Made by a program: the position numbers and the translations under genes. A DNA stretch of 64,000 bases from Acanthosoma haemorrhoidale (taxonomy: Eukaryota; Arthropoda; Insecta; Hemiptera; Acanthosomatidae): NCBI GenBank assembly GCA_930367205.1, contig OV884011.1:42173754-42237753 (forward strand), read 5' to 3'. The notes beneath the pieces were generated by a model. The model was not told where the DNA came from. It was given only the letters and a program-made list of their open reading frames with translations, and did no database searches. Numbering within the stretch: position 1 is the first letter of the stretch; each line of letters begins with the position of its first letter. Positions 11,960 to 22,990 of the stretch are shown in pieces.

Positions 11960-13545
11960 TAACTTCAAGGGGTTTAGAAAAAAAAAAATTTTTTTCATGG
12001 TGAATACTAAAGCTCAAATAAGTGATGTAAATATTTAGTTTATTAAGTAATCGCATGTTCAGTATCCATCATTTTTATTTTAATCATTAGAGTTATAGTA
12101 AATTCATTATTGTTTAATCTTTCTTCATTAATAATATCCAACAAAACCTTATATTGATTACATACACGTAATTATGCCCTTGGAAAAGGATTAATTGGGG
12201 CTCGAAGTCAGGTTGGACCAATTTTAAACAATTAAATTTAACTTTTAACTTTAACGCTAATACATTACGCTGAGTTTGATAGAGCAATCAAATCAAACAG
12301 GCCAATAAAATAAATGACATCCCAAATCAATTCAATTCAGTACATTATTTTATTTATTCAACTGGTATCCTCGAGGCGTTGTTGCCGAAGGTTACGTTAA
12401 TGTGACATATTATATATTTTTATGTATTATATATTTGCCCCGGTGACCGAACACCGTTATATATGACCGGTGACGTAGCTGATTAAAGTGCCGTTTTGAG
12501 AGAAAATCTCCGAGGGTTCGGTTTTTTTTTTTGTTTTTTTGTTATCAATCATAAAATATCAATGATGTAAAAAGATCAATGTTTATCAAACACTTAATTT
12601 GCAGGGATGTTACAAAACGTTGCTATGAATATATATTTTTAAGACGTACCTATTATTTTTACTAACTAAACTATTACTAGTTTACTACTAGGGTAATAAT
12701 AATAATATCTGTTCGAAATTTAAACCTGGAAGGTTAGATTGTAAATGAATATTGTCCCATGAGTATTATTTGTTCATAAACGAGCACACTCAAACCAAAT
12801 TAATCAGAAATAAAACATTTTATCACATACTGCTAATTGGAAATTGGGAAAAATCTCCTATTTCCAGTCTTTGAAGGTGCTAACTTATACCAATTTTATG
12901 TAACAGTATATTTCAATAAGAATTGGATGTATATACAAATAAATAATAGCTTTATTTATAAAATAGGTGTATAGACATTTACAAAATATATAAATATTTT
13001 AAAAACATATTTACTTATTTAAGTCTATTATCTCCTCGCTCATTGGTAAATATTTCTTATTTGGTTCTTGCTACCGTCATGTTGAATACTTCTGAGTTTT
13101 AGTCACCCACACACTTCAAACTCCTTGCTTGATCTACATTCTCTATCATACTAGTATTTCGGAAGATTTCCGTTAAACCCTGAGATATTAATAATTAATT
13201 CACCCTTTATCCATTCTCCACACTTATTTTGAATTTTACGTTTATTTTACTCTCTTTTATTTAAATGTTGATTAAATTGAGATAGAAAACTCTTAATGGT
13301 TTACTACTAATAAGCATGATAATAATAATCATTATAATTATTGAGTTGTTATAGGAGTGCGGGTAGATGAAAATTCACAAAAGGCATTAGCGGAAAAGAA
13401 GAGAAATTGCCTGGATCTTACCGAAGAATTAAGTCAAATTTATGTTTTGGAGAGTTGTAGGATCTTTCAGATCATTTCATACAATAGTTTGATACCGGAT
13501 TTTTTTAAATCTCTATATCCCTTTGTTATTATAAATTATGGAAAT
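11960..13545. other. Intergenic AT-rich, no gene seen
   Basis: A short GC-richer patch at about 12370-12500 carries two GGTGAC motifs. T-runs occur near 12521-12540. Nothing else is supported. Confidence 0.45.
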
Positions 13546-13549
13546 CAGT

Positions 13550-14310
13550 ATAGACTACATAAATGAATCTATTTACAATAGGTCCTGTAGCTTGGCTACA
13601 TTTTATACAATTTTTAATAATTTTACATTGCGATTTGTGATTATTACAAAAGTATAATGTACATCATACGTTGATTGTCTAAACATGTTTAAAAGTGATG
13701 AACTTTACGAGCCTTATGAATCATGGACTTAAAAATAACTTACAACTAACAACTCTTAACCTAATTTCCCCCGACAGTCTGTTTCAATCGATGCGGGAAT
13801 GGTTGTGGGGTCATAGTGTTAAACACTGGGTTTGTTAGGTACTACAACGAGTCAAAAACATGGATGAACTCACCAACCGACGGCATACCAAGCAACGGGT
13901 GCAGGTCGGCGTTCTTTAACCTCTCGAGAGAGGTATGTCTGACCACTATTCTAATGATCCCATTCTGAAATTTCTGGAGACTTTTAGCTGTATTGTCAGT
14001 CAAGTGTGTATATAGTGGTTCACAGCAGAGCAGGCTAGTGGACACATTGTATATCAGTTTGAGACGAAGCGACAAGTACTTTTTCTGTTTGTTACTAAAA
14101 TGGGCGGAGAAATGGAGATACCTATCCATTTTTATACACAAATGGTACATCAAGAAAGCCGGTGAGTTCTCTTGCCCTAGATTATAGGGCAGTATTATAG
14201 ATCCTTTAGTACCTATAGTATAGCCTATAGTACAGGGTTTTGACAAGCCTCTTTTACCCTTTTGGAGGGAGAAGATCCGGTTGCTGTTAACGAAAATATT
14301 AGAAACGAAA
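13550..14310 (-). mobile_element. LINE family A copy: decayed RT C-terminus and 3' UTR
   Basis: On the minus strand this runs from SNRIFSLQKGKRGLS near 14290 through CIKMDRYLHFSAHFSNK, LSLRLKLIYNVS and QKFQNGIIRIVVRHTSLE to a stop at 13842. It aligns along its length with the copies at 2063 and 55080. A block between HFSNK and SLRLKL is deleted. The 3' UTR continues to about 13550 and ends with the tail block that also occurs inverted at 14453-14569. Confidence 0.75.
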
Positions 14311-14440
14311 AGCTGGCAAGACTTTTGGGAGCTGCCAGTATTATTCTGAAATTCAGCAGTATAAAGTAAACTGAGCCTGCTAATAGTAATGGGTAGGTAA
14401 AAACCTGGCGTATTCCAGGTACTGGCTGGTATGATGTAGT

Positions 14441-14573
14441 TACGAATGTATAATGTACATTATACTTTTGTAACAATCACAAATCGCAATGTAAAATTAT
14501 TAAAAATTATACAAAATGTAGCCAAGCTACAGGGCTTATTGTAAATAGATTCAATTATGTAGTCTATAATTCG
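14441..14573 (+). mobile_element. LINE family A 3' tail, inverted relative to the adjacent copy
   Basis: The block GTATAATGTACATTATAC through CAAATCGCAATGTAAAATTA and TGTAGCCAAGCTACAGG to GTAGTCTAT is about 90 percent or more identical to the reverse complement of 13550-13668. It also resembles the tail of the copy at 55790-55910. The two tails form an inverted pair around the RT fragment. Confidence 0.75.
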
Positions 14574-14734
14574 TAATAATATTACTACAAATATAATAAA
14601 AGCTAGACTTATTTACAAGAATAATTTAACAAACGTAAACAGTTCATAATAAAGAGGATTTAAAGGAAATCTGTACCCAGCGTTATATTCTTGACTACCC
14701 TATACTTCTACTGCCGACTACAATCGAGTTATCA

Positions 14735-14850
14735 CCAACCCTCAGACAGAAGAACTCGACCTAAACCAGCGCCTAAGACTTCCAAGTAGCTAAATGGACA
14801 TGTAATAAGCGATGATAGAGGGCACGCTCTAAGCCACAGAGCCATCCATT
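14735..14850 (-). repeat. tRNA-derived SINE-like fragment
   Basis: On the minus strand GGCTCTGTGGCTTAGAGCG resembles an A box. It is followed by a degenerate B box, GGTTTAGGTCGAGTTCT, at tRNA-like distance. It does not fold as a complete tRNA. Confidence 0.4.
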
Positions 14851-15324
14851 ATAAGATTAGCCCGTACCATGTACAGCCATGATGGTGAAAAACAATGGAG
14901 CTAAGTAGCCGCCCGTTCTGCCCTCCCTGTAGGGTCGTCGAGCAGGGCCTTTGATCCCAGGGCTCCTTCGAGTGGCGCTGAGCCGCTCTGACAGCCCTTT
15001 GTCGGTCAGTCTAGTGGAAAAGGGCGATTTGCCTTTTTCAAAAAGCATAATCCCGGAAGATTATATTAATCTCACGTGTAGAAAGCTATCTTTGTTTAAT
15101 ACCCGCTTATGTACAGGTTACTTTACTACTTACTTAGTACCGTGGTTAATCGGATAGCGTTAATCTCTAGTCGATATCCGATAGTGGTTTATGGCCTAAT
15201 GTACCCCAAATAAAAGCGAACAAATAACAAAACACTATGGCACTACTGATCCGAGGTACAATAAAAACCAATGATAAATTATTATTAAGGTATTGGTCAT
15301 ACAATTATTTATAATTTGTAATAA

Positions 15325-15420
15325 TTAACAGCAAGATCGGAACTCGAACCCGTGACCTCCCCAATATCTAGTCGGACCTCTAAGAACCAGATAGCCTTAC
15401 ACTACCTAGAGCATCACTAC
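15325..15420 (-). repeat. tRNA-derived SINE-like fragment
   Basis: On the minus strand CTCTAGGTAGTGTAAGGC (A-box-like) is followed by GGTCACGGGTTCGAGTTCC, a near-perfect B box (GGTTCGANNCC). The intervening arms do not pair like a functional tRNA. This is most likely the head of a tRNA-derived SINE. Confidence 0.5.
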
Positions 15421-15654
15421 TTATTTATTTCTTCGGCTGTTAATATTAATAATCGTGAGACCATATTAATGCCACATGAAAAATTTCTCATTTAAAAACT
15501 AATATTTTCAAATAATTCCTTAACATTGACAAACCAGCTCCCGGAAAATTAACTTAGGAGCCACACTGGGATTTGCTTCGGATCGGGAACATTGGGCACA
15601 GTCTTTGCGAGAGTTAGTCAAATTCATATTGTGAAGATCATACTCTCATCACTC

Positions 15655-15730
15655 GTGAGGGTGTAGCTCAGTTGTTAAAAACAGCAAATAGAACTTCTGA
15701 GGTCTGGGATCGTAATAGTTGTTCATTGTC
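15655..15730 (+). repeat. Degenerate tRNA-like sequence
   Basis: GGTGTAGCTCAGTTGTTAAA resembles a tRNA 5' half with an A box. The B box (GGTCTGGGATCG) is degenerate. It is probably a SINE relic. Confidence 0.3.
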
Positions 15731-16053
15731 TGTTAATTTCTTATAATAAAAACAAATGCTGAAGTTTAACTTCTATTCCATGAGGCAACGTTATAGGTTG
15801 GTATGTTACCTCTCGACCTTTAATTCGCTCTTTTATCTTTAAGTTATCATCTACTGAATTACCCTCACAAGGCGGAGAAAACCTACCAACCGGGATCGGA
15901 TACTGCTTGGAAGGCTACTGTGAGATCAGATATCTAACACCGAACATTTTGTTACATCAATTATAAATTTTATTAAAGAAATAAATTACGAAAAAAGTGA
16001 AGGAATGGCATAAAAAAATGTCCGAGGTAAAAATGCTTCTTAATAACCTATTA

Positions 16054-16277
16054 TCCGGTGACGCGGCTGACCGAGGAGTGTGGGGGACTTCCCAAGACCT
16101 TCCTCTTTCGCATGCGAGGGAAGTGATAACCATGTGGATTTGGGAGGGCTCTAAGCTGTTTGTAAATATTGTATGAATGATGAATTGTAAATATGGTATG
16201 AATGAGAACATTTATCTCAATTACTTATTGCCTAATAAGGCAGATTGTAATTTTAGAACAATAAAGAAGTTATATAA
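16054..16277 (+). mobile_element. LINE family B, 5'-truncated tail with perfect target-site duplication
   Basis: The tail runs from TCCGGTGACGCGGCTGACC through TTCCTCTTTCGCATGCGAGG and CCATGTGGATTTGGGAGG to ATTGTAATTTTAGAACAATAAAG. It is shared with the copy at 45660-45890. It is flanked by the 13-bp direct repeat TAATAACCTATTA at 16041-16053 and 16278-16290, the target-site duplication of a retrotransposition event. The minus-strand open frame across it is a shadow. Confidence 0.8.
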
Positions 16278-16299
16278 TAATAACCTATTAAAGAACTTT

Positions 16300-17840
16300 G
16301 AGAAACTAACAACAAATTTAAACCGGCTAAAACAATAATAAATAGGCGATTTCTACTGTTGTAACTTTATAATGTAAGTTTATTACTTAACATAGCTTTA
16401 AAATAATTTTAAGCCTTTAATGTACAATTGACCGTCAGGAAGAAATCAGAAATGCTTATCTTGAATAGTTTTATTTTTGGGATTTTGGGAAAGTTGTTTT
16501 CTTATGTTAGATATGTAGACCAACATAAGGTGTGATCCGGTTTGTCTGAGTGAAATTATTCAATTTAACTTAAATATTTAAAATTTATTGGATCATTTTT
16601 ACGACCGCTATTGCAGGTATATGGCAGACGAAAATGTAGAGCTTCTCCCTTAGGACTTGGGAATTACTATTCAATATTTTATGAATGTGTTATGTGTGAA
16701 TCATGTTAAATACATGATTTAGAAGATAATGAATTAACACATGCATTAACTTGCCGCTAGGGAATGAATGTCTTGAGGGATGGGTCGCAAGAACGCCGGA
16801 CAATCCGTTATTATCTACAAGCGAGGAAGAATTATTTATTTTTCTACTTCATATTTCGAATTATGCACTTATGCCTTTTTTGCGACCAATATCTATGTGA
16901 AAAGTATACAGTATACATGGATATATGTATATGTAAGCAATAACCATTTTCTCTGGGCTTTAGTTCATAGTAGCTTTCGTATACTGTTTACGTCAGAAAC
17001 GAGTCCTATTAATATTTAACATTTTACGAAAAGGGCTTGTGAGTTCAAAATTTTGAGGTACGAGAATTTTTTGTTCGTAACATGTGAAATTTAGAAAGTG
17101 TAGTATCTGTTCTTATCAGCTTAATCTCTGGTACGACTCCCATCGGGGGTCCAGAAGATTAAACTGATTTTTGGGAAATGACGGAGTGCTAGGGGCTTGC
17201 TCCACCTCTGTCACGGGTTGACCCGGTATTGCAGTACCTCCGGGAACGGCCCATATAAATATAAACAGGAATCAATTAACTAATTTAATTGATTCAATAA
17301 AGCCTGTGCACATATAGTCAGTTTTTTTTTTCAAGTTTATTCATTAATTTAACGTTCATACGTTAAGCTCAAAAAAATAATAGAAGTAATGATTAGTAGG
17401 GAAGCAGTATGAAATAGGAAGACAAGTTATTCTGAAAATATTTTATTCACATATGTTACAAAATAAATTTACATATTTATATACATAACACTTAACAAAT
17501 TAACCTGAAATTTGACTAGCATATGTTTACATAAAAAAAAAACATAGAAAAAGTACCTATATAAAATTCATTAAAATAAACTTTCTGTATAAAATGAATT
17601 TTAACAACACAAATATATACAATATGAATTAATAATTATTATCACACGTTATTTATCTCAGTAATAAATGTATAGAAAATAAACTATAATTTATTTTGTG
17701 ATGAGAACATGTCTGATATAACTTACTTAATTTTGAGTTGAAATATATTACAAATATATAATTTAAATATAAATTCCTCCAATACATTTCATTGTGAGCA
17801 GTAGAAATAGATAATTCGGTATCTTTGATAGGGTTTGTCA
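16300..17840. other. Intergenic, no gene seen
   Basis: AT-rich. A GC-richer block at about 17130-17260 has no recognisable content. Confidence 0.4.
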
Positions 17841-17849
17841 TACCCCCCC

Positions 17850-18536
17850 CCCTATTTATTTCTACGGATAATCCTACTCTGCTTTTAAGATTTCAAATGG
17901 GGTTTCCACTATCAATTTTGATAACTTATTTTGAAATCTCACCCTGTTGAAATCACTTTCATCATTAAATTCTGGAAGTAAAGGTCTATGAAACTTTGGT
18001 TACATTTGTGGAAACTAGTGCTTATAATCAGATCGTTTATGTATTATGCAACAAAGCACAGAAATAAAGACCCAATCAAACTATGAAATGTTCAGGGTCT
18101 TAATGTCATGGTCACACAAATGTACAAACTTTGTTCAGGACTTAAGGAATTATTCAAAACGGGTAGAAAGACAAGTATTGCCTAAACAACGCTTCAATAC
18201 CTTTAGAAATTTAGTCCCATATGTGAAAGCTGATGTTTCAAAGTAAATTTTGTGGTTCTTCCCGAACTATGCGTAATAATAATATACTAATATTTTTGGG
18301 TATGGACCCAGCCCCAGTACCATCACTCTGATAATAAAAACTTTAAAATACTGTTAGAAACCACTGTACTCTTCCTACGATGATTCAATATAACATTGAC
18401 GATACAGTGCAAACCATGTTCCGGGTAGAATTCTCCAGTTAACGCAGGGTACCCTTCAAAAGTGAAAGGGGGTGGACAAATCGAATTAAATGACGTCACC
18501 GCCTTTGAGGATATCGTTCGATAATGCCCGTTCAGC
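17850..18536 (-). other. tap: Probable tap 3' UTR and downstream region
   Basis: This is the sequence following the tap stop on the minus strand. No other gene is visible. Candidate minus-strand AATAAA signals lie near 17854-17859 and about 17690. A C-homopolymer tract (about 17845-17855) is close by. The extent of the UTR is a guess. Confidence 0.35.
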
Positions 18537-18842
18537 TCATACGCAGGGGAACATGTGCCTCTGGTTGTGATGAATCGGCGGGAACAGAGGTTGGTGGTGG
18601 TGCTCCTGAACCGGGACGTACCTCTGGTCGTAGAAGCCGTGGTAGGCTGGAGGGGACCAAGAGGAGTCGACCGACTCCTGTTCAGCGAGCCAGTCGTCTT
18701 GCCTCCAGAAGCTTGGAGGGCCTTCCTGGAAACTGGATACAGAAGTTTCATGGAAGGGAGTAGAGGCGCCAAGGGGTTCTCCTAGTTCGGGTCCACTTCT
18801 TCTCTGTTGGGCTATGGCGCAGCTACCTGTTGTTGATGTTAT
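18537..18842 (-). CDS. tap: tap exon 4: C-terminal tail and stop
   Basis: The exon opens after the acceptor TGTTTGCAG (AG at 18844-18843) and has 101 codons, ending in TGA (18539-18537). It begins [15 protein letters not shown], which continues GQHGNK from exon 3. I recall a similar Ser/Thr-Gly-Ser-Cys and QQRR stretch after the HLH in insect Tap proteins. The tail is rich in Ser, Pro, His, Tyr and Trp ([29 protein letters not shown]), as expected of an activation region, and ends HMFPCV. No frameshift is seen. A minus-strand AATAAA is found only far downstream (near 17855 and 17690), so the poly(A) site is uncertain. Confidence 0.85.
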   Translation of the reverse strand: MTSTTGSCAIAQQRRSGPELGEPLGASTPFHETSVSSFQEGPPSFWRQDDWLAEQESVDSSWSPPAYHGFYDQRYVPVQEHHHQPLFPPIHHNQRHMFPCV

Positions 18843-21800
18843 CTGCAAACAGTAACATCAATGTTAACTAACTGTATAGTTGTATAAATTAGGGTGGAAA
18901 TCAATAAGTAGCCTTTTTCAGAAAGAAGAATGCTCAAAAATGAATCGATGAGTTGTAAAAGGTCATCAAATCGAAGTTTGTTTCGATTTTGGCTATTTAG
19001 TTTGGCTTCACTCTGCATACGATACCGTTATGTCAAGGTAAACCTTACTAATGTTCTCTTCAGTATGTTTATTACTTCAACATAAATTACTGGAGGTTAC
19101 CTTGACTCTATAATAGTCTAACGGTGGTTCTACATTCCGATAGAGCGGGTTATTATAGAGAAAGTGTGTTATTAAATGGGACAATTAGATGTAGACGTAT
19201 CCATATATGATACATTAGAATGAGACTGTAAAGTTCGAGTCTTAAAATAGACCCAGCTTAATTTTAAGCAGATGCGGACATTGGTGTTCAGCACTATTAA
19301 GTAATTAACTACATGTTGGGTTTAGAACTATAAAGACACCGGCTACCATATAGATTTAGCCACGATTGGTCTGCGCACGCTGTTTCGCGCAAAATGATTG
19401 AATAGTGAATCAAAATAAAGATACCAAAAAGAGTCAAAATGGATTTTCTTTAAATTTATTTGCGCTCTTAAATACAATACGTTATTTATTATTCCCTCAG
19501 ACGGGATTCGGCTTATATAATGTATTGGCATCCAGTAGATCATACAACATGGGATGCACTGTCTTTAATTTACAAATGCCGAGAAGCTCTCATTGGTCGT
19601 ACAGGCCAAGCTGCATCCGAAACTACCCAACATTTCATTTACAGACCGTCTCATTTAGTGTGACTCCTAGAAATTTTTGTGCATTGCCCTCACGACCTAA
19701 CTTCACAAAAGTATCCTTTAAGAGCACTATTCTATTGCACATATTACAAATCGTTCATAGATTGGCCACTGAATTTCTCCCTCCTCCTCCTCCTCAACAT
19801 CATCATAATAACGGACTAACAGATATGAGAAATGAGATGAATAAGATACCTTGTTTCCGTGTTGGCCGATGCTGACGGTGACGCTTCCCAGTGTAAGAGT
19901 CACTTCTCCGGTGTTCAGAGCCTGTCCAAGTGCCCAGATGTAGTTGTGAGCGAACCTCAGGGTCTCGATCTTGGTAAGCTTGGTGTCTTCGGGGAACGTA
20001 GGGAGGGCGCATCGGAGTCTGTCGAGAGCTTCGTTCAACATGTGCATCCTGTTCCTCTCTCTGTCGTTGGCCTTGATCCTTCTGTGCCGTTTGATCCTGA
20101 CCACCTAAAGGAAAAGAGAACCTTTGAGAATTGTCGATCAAGTACGATTTATTTCTATAGTAAATGAGATTCAAAACAACAGAAGAACATAAATAATCAA
20201 ATTGATGTCAACGGCACATTAATAAATAAGAAGGAACTTCTGATAATTGATGACTAAATAAGAACTGAAGATATTTGTATTAAATAATACAACTATAAGT
20301 ATGTTTACGAAACCACCAATCCTCAATAGAGCATAGACATTTTCCAATTAATAATGAAGGGCTTTATTCGATTAAATCTCAATTGTAAGGATCTATTTGT
20401 TTTTAAATAAATATTTTAAATGATTCAGAAACTTAGAATTTCATTGTTTAAAAAAAAACTGTTCAATTTTTACAAAAACCATTTCAGGCAATCTTGTTTT
20501 CTTTACCGATTACTGCATATCCGGATAAAAAAAAATCTAGCCTAATATTAAAGTGAGAAATGGCTGCATATGTCAATATTTTGTCACAAATTTAGAGTCG
20601 GAGTAATACCATAAAGTAAAAATAGCGGTGCAAATTTCTTTAACTCAATAAATTTAAAATTGACTTAAGGAACTGAGGGCTTTAGATTTATCGTTTGTTA
20701 AATACTCATTTCTTCATATATTGTATTAAAAAAAATAATAGGTTATACCTGGGTGGGACTTCTCGCTCTGACTATCCTCCTTTTGCCTTTCTTCTCCTTT
20801 CTTGATTGCTCGTCTTCTGGTTCGATTTCCAAACCAGAATCTGCAGACACTGACATATCGATTTTTTCGTGGGTACCCTGAAATTCATTAAATGCGTCTC
20901 TTAATTTTATGGCCTTCTACTATAAACAATCTGAATATAACGTATCATTAGATTAAAGTTGACAGAACTAGAGAGTGGGAATTAAAAAAATCTCAATTCT
21001 CGCCCGCGGTTTAAGCTCAAGCCTTAACCACTACATTCGCATAGTGACCAACATTATAACGACCCGCATACAGGTATCTCACTCGCGGGTACCAGCAGAG
21101 GTCATTCTTGCTGTGCTCGGACAAAACGCGATTCTATTGTTACAAATCCTGTCATAGGCAATTGAGAGATTTATTAAATTGATGATAATTGTAACGTGTT
21201 TTTAAATAAATAACTGCCGATCCCACAGGGAGAGACTCTACTTTCATTGTTTCTCTCACCTCTCTGTTTCCCTACATGTACGCTTGTTCAAAATTATTCA
21301 ATCGATCTGAAATTTTAAAGGTATATCCAAAGTATATGAAACATGAAAGTAAATATTAGAAAATAATATATAAGTTTCGATTTTCCCTAGCGGTCTGCAC
21401 AATAAAAAAAGTAACGCAAAAGGAATTTAAAAGATTTTCCAAACATAGAGATTTCCTATGATCGAGATGATTATATAAATCTAATAAAAAATTTTTGATA
21501 ACAAATTCCGAGCATTTCTTTCACTATTATTTAATAAGTTTTTTCGATTATCCGTACTAAAAAAAATTAAATGTAATTTATAGTTGATAAAAATCATTAG
21601 TAGTTGATTATATAAATAGGGCAAGCAAAACTCTTCGTTTTTTCAAAAAGTTTGTTTACGAAGATCGTTCAATAGATTGGGAAATTTAAGCGAAACACAT
21701 GAAATGGGTCCTTTAATGATGAGGTGAATTTTTGTGAAAAGACAAATTTAAATAGGTTTAATGTTTGAAAACTCAATAGTTTTTATCAAACTTTATATAC

Positions 21801-21979
21801 AATAGTATTTCTATGAAAATGAATAGGTTTGCGAGGAAATCTTTTGACGTACATTTAATTTTTCTCTTGTAACTCCATAAATCAGGAGGGGGTGGTTATA
21901 AATTTTCGTTCTACACTTGTGAACCTGACAAATTAGTAAAAATCACTAAACTCGAGATAACATAGTCGGTACTTACCAT
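18537..21979 (-). CDS. tap: Neurogenin-family bHLH transcription factor (insect tap), 4 coding exons
   Basis: The spliced coding sequence is 21979-21977, 20877-20749, 20104-19850 and 18842-18537, giving about 230 residues. All three introns (about 1099, 644 and 1007 nt) have GT-AG ends and fall in phase 0. Residues about 52-107 form the bHLH. The basic region contains [11 protein letters not shown], helix 1 LNEALDRLR, the loop [11 protein letters not shown], and helix 2 [18 protein letters not shown]. The motifs [10 protein letters not shown] and [13 protein letters not shown] are typical of neurogenin/Tap proteins rather than atonal or achaete-scute. Members of this family dimerise with a ubiquitous E protein (Daughterless), bind CANNTG E-boxes in the nucleus and drive neuronal or glial differentiation. 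The length is close to vertebrate neurogenins and shorter than Drosophila Tap. The family is near certain. The use of exon 1 and the exact start are inferred from splice sites and frame. Confidence 0.9.
19850..20104 (-). CDS. tap: tap exon 3: complete bHLH domain
   Basis: The exon has 85 codons, from the acceptor CCTTTAG (AG at 20106-20105, after a pyrimidine tract) to the donor AAG|GTATCT (19849-19844). The whole bHLH lies in it, with the DNA-contacting ERNR of the basic region intact. It is followed by [22 protein letters not shown]. The open frame runs on past the donor into a Glu-rich stretch from a CTC repeat (about 19780-19795). That stretch is intronic, because exon 4 continues the conserved sequence in frame. 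Confidence 0.92.
20749..20877 (-). CDS. tap: tap exon 2: acidic/basic N-terminal linker
   Basis: The exon has 43 codons between the acceptor TTTCAG (AG at 20879-20878) and the donor CAG|GTATAA (20748-20743). It encodes a short serine/acidic stretch ([10 protein letters not shown]), then a lysine/arginine-rich run ([15 protein letters not shown]). That arrangement usually sits just before the basic region in neurogenins and may act as a nuclear localisation signal. It carries a second in-frame ATG at 20856-20854. The exon is too short to show as a long open frame. It was found by following splice sites upstream of the bHLH exon. Confidence 0.8.
20985..21060 (-). repeat. Possible tRNA-derived SINE fragment in tap intron 1
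   Basis: On the minus strand GCATAGTGGTTAAGGCTTGAG resembles tRNA A-box sequence. The B box is poor (GCGAGAATTGAGA). Confidence 0.25.
21290..21460 (+). repeat. Dispersed repeat D (in tap intron 1)
   Basis: ATCGATCTGAAATTTTAAAG-GTATATCC and, further on, TTTCGATTTTCCCTAGCGGT recur with changes at 30505-30535 and at 53945-54050 (TTTCGATTTTTCCCCTACGG). AAGTAACGCAAAA also recurs near 53451. The class is unknown. It is probably a non-autonomous element. Confidence 0.4.
21977..21979 (-). CDS. tap: tap exon 1 coding part: start codon only
   Basis: On the minus strand the sequence TTGGCC-ATG is followed at once by the strong donor GTAAGT (21976-21971). The first coding exon therefore adds only Met. 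Joining to the acceptor at 20878 keeps the frame: [10 protein letters not shown]. If exon 1 were not used, the in-frame ATG at 20856-20854 in exon 2 would give a protein 8 residues shorter. The rest of exon 1, upstream to about 22050, would be 5' UTR. Confidence 0.6.
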
Positions 21980-22135
21980 GGCCAATACTGCTGAAGACTA
22001 CACAAGACTAAGCTAGACAAACTACCCTGCAAGCTGAGCGGCGACTGCTCCAGAACGAGGACACAACCCCTTAAGCTAGGGGATGGGACCACGCCCACTC
22101 GTCTCCCATTGGTCCTCTCTGGCTACATATCTCCC
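21980..22135 (-). promoter_or_regulatory. tap: Putative tap promoter and 5' UTR
   Basis: This GC-richer block lies just upstream of the tap start codon. Read on the minus strand it has a CCAAT box (plus-strand CCATTGG, 22106-22112), a GC/CACC-type box (plus-strand CCACGCCC, 22089-22096), a weak AT element (AGATATG, near 22125) and CAGC-type initiator candidates between 22000 and 22050. The start site cannot be fixed from sequence alone. Confidence 0.5.
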
Positions 22136-22139
22136 TCCC

Positions 22140-22990
22140 CATACCCAGGCGTGAAAAGTCTCTTGCCGAGGGTTTTCCTGTTAACCTATAATACGAACTG
22201 GTGGAGAAGTATATTCAATAAATAAAATTGTTTTCATTAGTTTCAAAATTTTTTTTTGTTAGTAGATTTTTCAAACTTATTATTTATTTATTCACGTTGA
22301 TTATGATGAAAAATATACAATAAATATAATTGTAAATAGTTAACATATTACAGAGGTTATTTTTACTGTATCCTCTAAAATTTATTTTTCAGGAATTTCT
22401 TTGAAATTCTTAAATGTGTCACAACAAGGGGGGGAATCGGAACTTTAAGCCTAACAATCATAACCAAAAAAATAATTAGCATGTTTCGAGATATGGAATA
22501 TATTTTTTAAATTTCATTCTAATTGAATGATTCTGAAGTCCGCTATCGTAGACAGCCACAGTACCTGAATGAAAAAAGAGCGTAACCCTTTGTGTTTGGC
22601 AATAATTGTATTCAAACACAATATAAACACAAAATAAAATCTAAAATCTGATGAAAAACGCGTGTACACTGATTCTTGGATCAAATATTTTTTACTACGT
22701 TTGACTAAACAAGAGTTGAGTTATGGTTGTGAACACGATTTTCATGACAATATTAAAAACTTTTGTGATTATATCCTATTGAAATTCCATAGGACATAGA
22801 TTATCTATTTATTGATTAGGACTTATTATCTTTAGTTTGATAACGTACTTAGCATGACAATCATTTTTTAAACTGTCACGTATGGAAATACTGAGATTTA
22901 CTTATTTTATATGTAGGAAATGGGACGTTTCGTGTCCTGTAGAAACAGGATATATTCAATATTTTATAAGTTTTTATTTTATTTTTTTGA
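22140..22990. other. Upstream of tap, no gene seen
   Basis: AT-rich and largely featureless. No coding or RNA feature was recognised between the promoter block and the GC-rich E-box block. Confidence 0.4.

Noticed and set aside
15325..15420. Functional tRNA gene
   Set aside because: It has a B box, but the acceptor and anticodon stems do not pair, so SINE-derived.
18323..18848. Plus- and minus-strand open frames overlapping tap exon 4
   Set aside because: They are shadows. Only the frame that continues exon 3 through the 18843/18844 acceptor keeps conserved sequence.
19727..19849. Glu-rich extension ([10 protein letters not shown]) of the bHLH frame
   Set aside because: It lies after a good donor and comes from a CTC repeat. 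Exon 4 continues the conserved protein in frame, so this is intron.
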